Positions 59,734-64,000 of a stretch of 64,000 bases of DNA are shown one piece after another. This DNA is from JANRLF01 sp033762815 (lineage in GTDB: Bacteria; Bacteroidota; Bacteroidia; Chitinophagales; CAIOSU01). The notes under the pieces are model-generated. The model searched no databases and was not told where the DNA came from. It saw only the letters and a program-made list of their open reading frames with translations. The stretch lies in contig JANRLF010000008.1 of NCBI GenBank assembly GCA_033762815.1, forward strand, positions 310,001 to 374,000, in the 5' to 3' direction. Within the stretch, counting starts at the first letter, position 1. Each line of letters begins with the position of its first letter. Position numbers and translations under genes: made by a program.

Positions 59734-59741
59734 CAAAATTA
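59734..59741 (-). promoter_or_regulatory. -7 element of the serpin gene
   Basis: TAATTTTG on the minus strand matches TAnnTTTG and would start transcription about 20 bases before the TTG at 59706. No -33 TTG is seen at normal spacing. Confidence 0.5.
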
Positions 59742-59801
59742 AGCGTTATGCCCCTTGCAGCATAATAGACAATCCTGCGGGCAATTTGGTTGCGTAACCA
59801 A

Positions 59802-61103
59802 TTAGGTGGCTTCTACCGGCTGCTCCTTGCTCACCAATATTTTATCAATCCTATTGGCGTCCATATCCACTATCTCGAAAATAAACTCCTTCCAGTTAAA
59901 TTTATCTCCCGCTTTTGGGATATGCTCCAAAATGTGCAAAACAAAGCCGCCTAGTGTATTGAAATCATTTACATCCAAGGGATACAAGTTCTCGATTTCG
60001 AAATATTGTACAAAGTCATAAAATGGCAACTGGGCATCTACCAGCCAGGTACCGTCTTCCCGCTCTATAATTTCATAATCTTCCTCATTGAATTCGGTAA
60101 TATCGCCCACTAAAGCTTCCAATATATCCTTCATGGTAATGATGCCTTGCACCGCGCCATACTCATCAATCACCAAAGCATGGTGTTTTTTTTGCTCCTT
60201 CATACGCTCCAATGCGGTGTAGGCACTTACGTTTTCAGGAATAAAAAGTGCCTCCTTCACATATGATTTCAGCTCGTTGAATGCCCCATTGATATTGGTT
60301 GCAAACAAATCCTTGATATATACCAACCCAATAACCCTATCCAATTCTTCCTCGCACAAGGGATAAACAGAGTGTATTTCTTCCAGAATCTTCTCTTTAT
60401 TCACCTCAATTGGGTCGTTCGAATCGAGCCAAACCAAATCGGCACGGTGTGTCATTAACGAACTGATGGTTCTATCGCCCAAGTGAAACACGCGCTCCAC
60501 TATATCCTGCTCAATTTCTTCTATTTCACCTCCATCTGCACCTTCCTGAATAATGGCCTTAATCTCTTCCTCGGTAACTTTCGACTCAGAAGTAGGCTTA
60601 ATATTCAGCAGCTTGATAATCAAGTCGGTCGATTGGGTCAACAACCAAATGAAAGGATAAGTGATATAAGATAGCAAAGTCATGGGCCTAGCCATTACTT
60701 TGGAAATACCCTCAGGATAGGTAAGCCCAATGCGTTTGGGCACCAACTCGCCCAAAACCAATGAAAAATAAGTGATAACAATAACTACAAGCGTAATAGC
60801 GATGCTATGGCTATATACTTGAAAGGCGGGCCAACGCTCCAGCCATAATTGGAATTTCTCGGTAAGCGAGGCACCGGAAAATATACCCATTAAAATACCT
60901 ATGAGCGTAATGCCTACTTGTACCGTTGAAAAAAAGCGGTTAGGGTGCTGCTGTAGTTCCAATGCCCTCTTAGCATTTTTATCCCCCCTTTTGGCAGCAC
61001 TTTCCAGCCTAGCTTTACGTGCCGAAACCAGCGATATTTCGGACATGGCGAAAATGCCGTTAATCAATATCAATAAAAGGATAATCAACAGTTCCAGAAA
61101 CAT
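59802..61103 (-). CDS. CNNM/HlyC-CorC family membrane protein
   Basis: A 433-residue protein with an N-terminal DUF21/CNNM transmembrane domain (four hydrophobic segments in residues 1-170), two CBS domains (about 205-330, for example VIDEYGAVQGIITMKDILEA, cited as DEYGAVQGIITMKDI) and a C-terminal CorC/HlyC domain (GTWLVDAQLP, NTLGGFVLHIL). Relatives take part in magnesium or cobalt transport; the older name hemolysin does not reflect a known activity. Adenine nucleotides or Mg may bind the CBS pair. Confidence 0.92.
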   Translation of the reverse strand: MFLELLIILLLILINGIFAMSEISLVSARKARLESAAKRGDKNAKRALELQQHPNRFFSTVQVGITLIGILMGIFSGASLTEKFQLWLERWPAFQVYSHSIAITLVVIVITYFSLVLGELVPKRIGLTYPEGISKVMARPMTLLSYITYPFIWLLTQSTDLIIKLLNIKPTSESKVTEEEIKAIIQEGADGGEIEEIEQDIVERVFHLGDRTISSLMTHRADLVWLDSNDPIEVNKEKILEEIHSVYPLCEEELDRVIGLVYIKDLFATNINGAFNELKSYVKEALFIPENVSAYTALERMKEQKKHHALVIDEYGAVQGIITMKDILEALVGDITEFNEEDYEIIEREDGTWLVDAQLPFYDFVQYFEIENLYPLDVNDFNTLGGFVLHILEHIPKAGDKFNWKEFIFEIVDMDANRIDKILVSKEQPVEAT

Positions 61104-61175
61104 GGAGCTTGGTACGCATCTAAATTAACAAAAAGATTATTCCGCATGGGCATAGATATACACAATGATGCTGTA

Positions 61176-62078
61176 TTACGCAAAAAGGCTGCCATTGTTT
61201 TTTCCAATATTTGGATAAGGAAGGCTTTCTCCACGCAGTTTGTTCCATTCCTGCAGAAAATAGACGGATAAGTCGGCTGCCTTATGCTTATCAGGCTCAT
61301 GTGGAAAAAAGTATAATTGCTGTAAGCCCGCATCTGCCCATTCGGCCAAACGGATTGCCCAAGCCTGGGTCCGCTCATAATCAGAAGGCACTAAATTGTC
61401 TCCATTGAAACGTATAAATGCAACAGGCGAGGTAAGCCTCATGTGCAACACATCGCGCCTGCCAGCAACATCACTAATCACGGCTATTCGCCCCAATTGT
61501 TGGAGCATATTGAAATATTCCTCTTTTGCATTTGCCTCGCTAAACCAATCGGGATGCCGCACTTCTACTGCCACTGAAAAATCCTGTGGCACTATTTCCA
61601 AAAAACGGTACAATTCTTCTAACCGCCTTGGCCCAAAATGTGGAGGCAATTGCAATAAACTTGGCCCCAAATTATCGCCCAATTCATACATCAAACTGAA
61701 AAACTGATCCAGCCCAGCATCTTTCTTGTCAATATCCTTTCGATGGGTGATAAATTGTGGGAATTTGGGACAATACTTAAAACCAGGAGGTGCGACTTCT
61801 TTCCATTTCATTATACCTTCCCGGCTGGGCAACTGATACGCTGTGGCATTTACTTCAATACTGTTGAATTGTTGGCAATAATGATAAAGGTACTTATCAG
61901 CCTTCGTGCCCTTAGGATATATCTTTCCTATGAATCCCTTATCGGCCCATACTGGACAACCTACGTACACCTTGGCAGCTTGTTTTGCGGCACTAGCTAA
62001 GATACCCGCATTATGTACGTCGTCAACAGGTAATGAAAAATCGATGGTAGAGATATCAGTAAGTCTTCCGAATTGCAT
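61176..62078 (-). CDS. DUF72 domain protein
   Basis: The 300-residue cytosolic protein matches DUF72 (a TIM-barrel-like family related to YecE): VGCPVWADKGFIGKIYPKGT near residue 38, FNSIEVNATAYQLPSRE near 72, PPGFKYCPKFPQFITH near 96, and the VEVRHPDWF motif near 168. The enzymatic role of the family is not known. It lies 14 bases after an RraA-like gene and probably belongs to the same operon. Confidence 0.9.
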   Translation of the reverse strand: MQFGRLTDISTIDFSLPVDDVHNAGILASAAKQAAKVYVGCPVWADKGFIGKIYPKGTKADKYLYHYCQQFNSIEVNATAYQLPSREGIMKWKEVAPPGFKYCPKFPQFITHRKDIDKKDAGLDQFFSLMYELGDNLGPSLLQLPPHFGPRRLEELYRFLEIVPQDFSVAVEVRHPDWFSEANAKEEYFNMLQQLGRIAVISDVAGRRDVLHMRLTSPVAFIRFNGDNLVPSDYERTQAWAIRLAEWADAGLQQLYFFPHEPDKHKAADLSVYFLQEWNKLRGESLPYPNIGKNNGSLFA

Positions 62079-62092
62079 GATTGCTTATTGGC

Positions 62093-62584
62093 TTAAAGCA
62101 ACGGTTTTTCGGAAACTAAAATTCCATCATCATCAACATATATATAATGCCCCGGTACGAATTCCAATCCTGCAAAATTGACCGATATTTGATTTTGGCC
62201 CAAGCCCTTCTTTACACTTTTCAAGGGATTAGTGCCTAGCGCACGAACGCCTATCCCCATAGCATTTATGGCCTTTGAATCGCGGATGGCCCCATTGATA
62301 ACTACCCCTTCCCATCCATTTTTGATGGCTAGTGCAGCAAGGTTATCCCCCATCAATGCTACTTTTAGCGAAGCCCTACCATCAACCACAAGCACTTTTC
62401 CCTTGCCATCGGTTTCCAAAGCTGCTTTAACCAACACATTATCTTCAAATACCTGCACGGTATGTATAATACCATAAAATGCTGTGACAGCACCAAACGA
62501 TTTGAAGACATCGCCAACTGCCTGCACATTACTATGGGCATCGCTTAAATCGGCCGTTGAAAATTGAAATTGAGTTGCTTCCAT
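62093..62584 (-). CDS. rraA: RraA family protein
   Basis: The 163-residue protein has the RraA/DlpA fold signature: VLVVDGRASLKVALMGDNLA (cited as VDGRASLKVALMGDNLA), GWEGVVINGAIRDSKAI near residue 92, and GTNPLKSVKKGLG. In E. coli RraA inhibits RNase E; related proteins are 4-hydroxy-4-methyl-2-oxoglutarate aldolases, and the R-x-x-D aldolase residues are present (GAIRDS). Bacteroidota usually lack a standard RNase E regulatory scaffold, so the aldolase role should be kept open. Confidence 0.88.
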   Translation of the reverse strand: MEATQFQFSTADLSDAHSNVQAVGDVFKSFGAVTAFYGIIHTVQVFEDNVLVKAALETDGKGKVLVVDGRASLKVALMGDNLAALAIKNGWEGVVINGAIRDSKAINAMGIGVRALGTNPLKSVKKGLGQNQISVNFAGLEFVPGHYIYVDDDGILVSEKPLL

Positions 62585-62673
62585 GGAGCAAATTTCCGAA
62601 AAAACCGAAACAAAAAGCTACCGCCTACGTACAAGCAACCATAACCCTGTGAACTAACTAAACTTCTCTCCTT

Positions 62674-63594
62674 ATGAAAGCTGGTATCAAAATAGTTGCA
62701 GCTCTATTGATTGGTACTTTCTTCTTGAATAATACTTCCAGCAGTGTTTATGACATGAACGTTGGCAGTAACACCACCAACAGTTTCAATTTCAAATATA
62801 CTGGGGTAGTAAATGTAGGCAGCGGAATGATGCCTTTAGTGGGCCAATTGTCAAAAGATGGACGTAACTTATACCTTACCTCACAAGACAGCAAAGGCGA
62901 CAAACAATTGTTTAAAATGTCGCGCAAAGCAAAAGGCGAAATGTTCTCATTACCTGAAAAATTGACAGGAGCCATCAACAATGGTGAATACGATATTATC
63001 ATGCCCAGCGTAACGGCTGACGAACGCACGATGATATTTGTGCACAGTGCCAACGGCATGCAGAACGGAAATGATATTTACATCGCAACCAAAGACGAAA
63101 ATGGCAACTTCGCCAACATACATGCCTTGGAGGCTATAAATGACGTCAATATCTCCGATAGCTATCCTTGGATATCACCTGATGGCAGTAGGATTTACTT
63201 TACCAAGCAAAAGGGCAGCAACATTACCTTTTACATGGCTGAACGCAACACAAGCGACAACCAATTCAGTACCCCGAAGCCCATGGGCTTTACATTGCCC
63301 AAAATCAGCAACAACATGAGCTGCTTATTAAGCAATAATGAACTGGAAGTGTATGCCCTTTCCGGCGATTACATCTATCATGCCACCCGCAAAAGCATCA
63401 ATGAAAATTTTGGCACCGCTGAAGAAATTGCCAATACCTCCAACAGCGGTTACCTGAGCGGCATTACTTTGACAGATGATGCAAAAGAAATGTACGTTTT
63501 CAATTCCGTAGGATTTAGAAATACCCAAGTCCTACGTTTTGTGAATGCACCAGTAGAAAGCAAACTGCCAGTACAAACACAAGCTGGCAAATAA
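62674..63594 (+). CDS. Secreted PD40 (WD40-like) repeat protein
   Basis: The 306-residue protein has a signal peptide (residues 5-21) and a beta-propeller made of PD40/TolB-like repeats: LSKDGRNLYLTSQDSKGDKQ (cited as SKDGRNLYLTSQD), TADERTMIFVHSANG, SPDGSRIYFTKQKG, and LTDDAKEMYVFNS. Such domains bind peptides or peptidoglycan in periplasmic proteins of Bacteroidota. There is no OmpA domain at the end. A terminator follows. Confidence 0.85.
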   Translation: MKAGIKIVAALLIGTFFLNNTSSSVYDMNVGSNTTNSFNFKYTGVVNVGSGMMPLVGQLSKDGRNLYLTSQDSKGDKQLFKMSRKAKGEMFSLPEKLTGAINNGEYDIIMPSVTADERTMIFVHSANGMQNGNDIYIATKDENGNFANIHALEAINDVNISDSYPWISPDGSRIYFTKQKGSNITFYMAERNTSDNQFSTPKPMGFTLPKISNNMSCLLSNNELEVYALSGDYIYHATRKSINENFGTAEEIANTSNSGYLSGITLTDDAKEMYVFNSVGFRNTQVLRFVNAPVESKLPVQTQAGK

Positions 63595-63622
63595 TATAGG
63601 GTTTAGTTAGGTTTAGTAAAGC

Positions 63623-63653
63623 ACCGGCACCGTAATGCCGGTCTTTTTTTTTT
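63623..63653 (+). terminator. Intrinsic terminator after the PD40 protein gene
   Basis: ACCGGCA (63623-63629) and TGCCGGT (63636-63642) form a 7-bp stem with loop CCGTAA, followed by ten Ts. It lies about 30 bases past the stop at 63594. Confidence 0.85.
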
Positions 63654-64000
63654 AAAGACTATCCTGTACAGTGCTATCAGGGCTCACCATTATCGGCATT
63701 TCCACACTGTCCAACATTTCGCCCTTTTCAAGTTCCAGAATGGTGTTGAAGCTCATATCCACTTTCCAACCGTCATCTGTTTTCACCATATTTACCTGTT
63801 CTATCTTTCCTTCGTGCATATAGAAGCATGTACCCTTATTACCGGCAATTTGGCAACTATCCACCTTGGTATAGTTCGCATTGACAGTGGCTTGTTGGGA
63901 GTTAGCGATACTTTGATAAAGGTCAATGGTTTCCTTACTTTCAGGGGTACAATATTTTTTTGCTTCCTGAAATTTTAGGTCGCCCAAAGCGTTTAAAAAA
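63652..64000 (-). CDS. Partial protein, possibly DUF4878-like (5' end outside window)
   Basis: The frame is open from the right edge (in the complement) to the stop at 63652. It reads FLNALGDLKFQEAKKYCTPESKE (cited as NALGDLKFQEAKKYCTPES), then a beta region with two cysteines (SCQIAGNKGTC) and WKVDMSF. This resembles DUF4878-type lipoproteins, whose N-terminal signal would be beyond the window. A TTG in the frame at 63987 is not taken as the start because coding sequence continues upstream. Confidence 0.65.
   Translation of the reverse strand, partial: FLNALGDLKFQEAKKYCTPESKETIDLYQSIANSQQATVNANYTKVDSCQIAGNKGTCFYMHEGKIEQVNMVKTDDGWKVDMSFNTILELEKGEMLDSVEMPIMVSPDSTVQDSL

Noticed and set aside
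1..64000. tRNA genes or insertion sequences
   Set aside because: No cloverleaf with GGTTCRA arm, transposase motif or paired terminal repeats was noticed in the intergenic regions; a covariance-model scan would settle it.

Overview
The window is chromosomal DNA from a member of the Bacteroidota. Four things support this: type IX secretion C-terminal sorting domains (genes ending at 31385 and 35767), Bacteroidota-type promoters (TTG about 18-20 bases upstream of TAnnTTTG) before several operons, an Alternative Complex III plus aa3-oxidase gene cluster, and few recognisable Shine-Dalgarno sites. Genus cannot be told from this sequence. No tRNA, 5S/16S/23S rRNA, CRISPR array or insertion sequence was seen; the one clear RNA gene is the RNase P RNA.

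Layout. 1-1478: tail of an unknown gene and a thioredoxin-fold secreted protein, convergent with priA. 1480-19488 (minus strand): one long, tightly packed respiratory cluster. It reads actA-B-C-D-E-F (quinol:cytochrome c reductase), coxB, coxA, ctaB, two subunit III genes, subunit IV, sco, a DUF420 membrane protein, a 78-residue CxxC membrane protein, then priA. Electrons would pass from menaquinol through ActB/ActA/ActE to the oxidase. 19759-21592: atpD-atpC with their own promoter and terminator. 21711-22560: an internally duplicated small protein, a 46-codon ORF and a thrice-repeated 8-mer. 22560-27909: a type I restriction-modification operon (hsdM, hsdS, an unknown AT-rich gene, hsdR) whose composition suggests transfer. 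27910-28661: a gene-free stretch holding two related arrays, each of ten 11-bp units. 28662-34115: methyltransferase, Smr protein, rnpB, a secreted protein, a dockerin/cohesin-like type IX cargo and a helical-repeat protein. 34141-37491: an exosortase with an apparent dedicated small substrate, a membrane partner and a type IX cargo gene in one operon. 37705-43048: three periplasmic peptidyl-prolyl isomerase-like genes followed by a MoxR ATPase. 43221-44313: two thioredoxin-fold proteins. 44385-53630: a TetR-controlled RND tripartite pump and a second TolC plus MacA-like adaptor pair. 53822-58456: a small protein, a helical-repeat protein overlapping tadA, sodB and icd. 58504-64000: a serpin lipoprotein, CNNM/CorC-type membrane protein, DUF72 and RraA-like genes, a PD40-repeat protein and a partial gene running off the end.

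The most noteworthy items are the single-substrate exosortase module (34141-35748), the paired 11-bp repeat arrays (about 28181-28602), the serpin whose reactive-loop hinge does not fit an inhibitor, the foreign-looking gene inside the hsd operon, and repeated motifs before hsdM, tetR and the gene at 54403. Several starts were revised from sequence evidence, including TTG starts for two lipoproteins and a TetR regulator.
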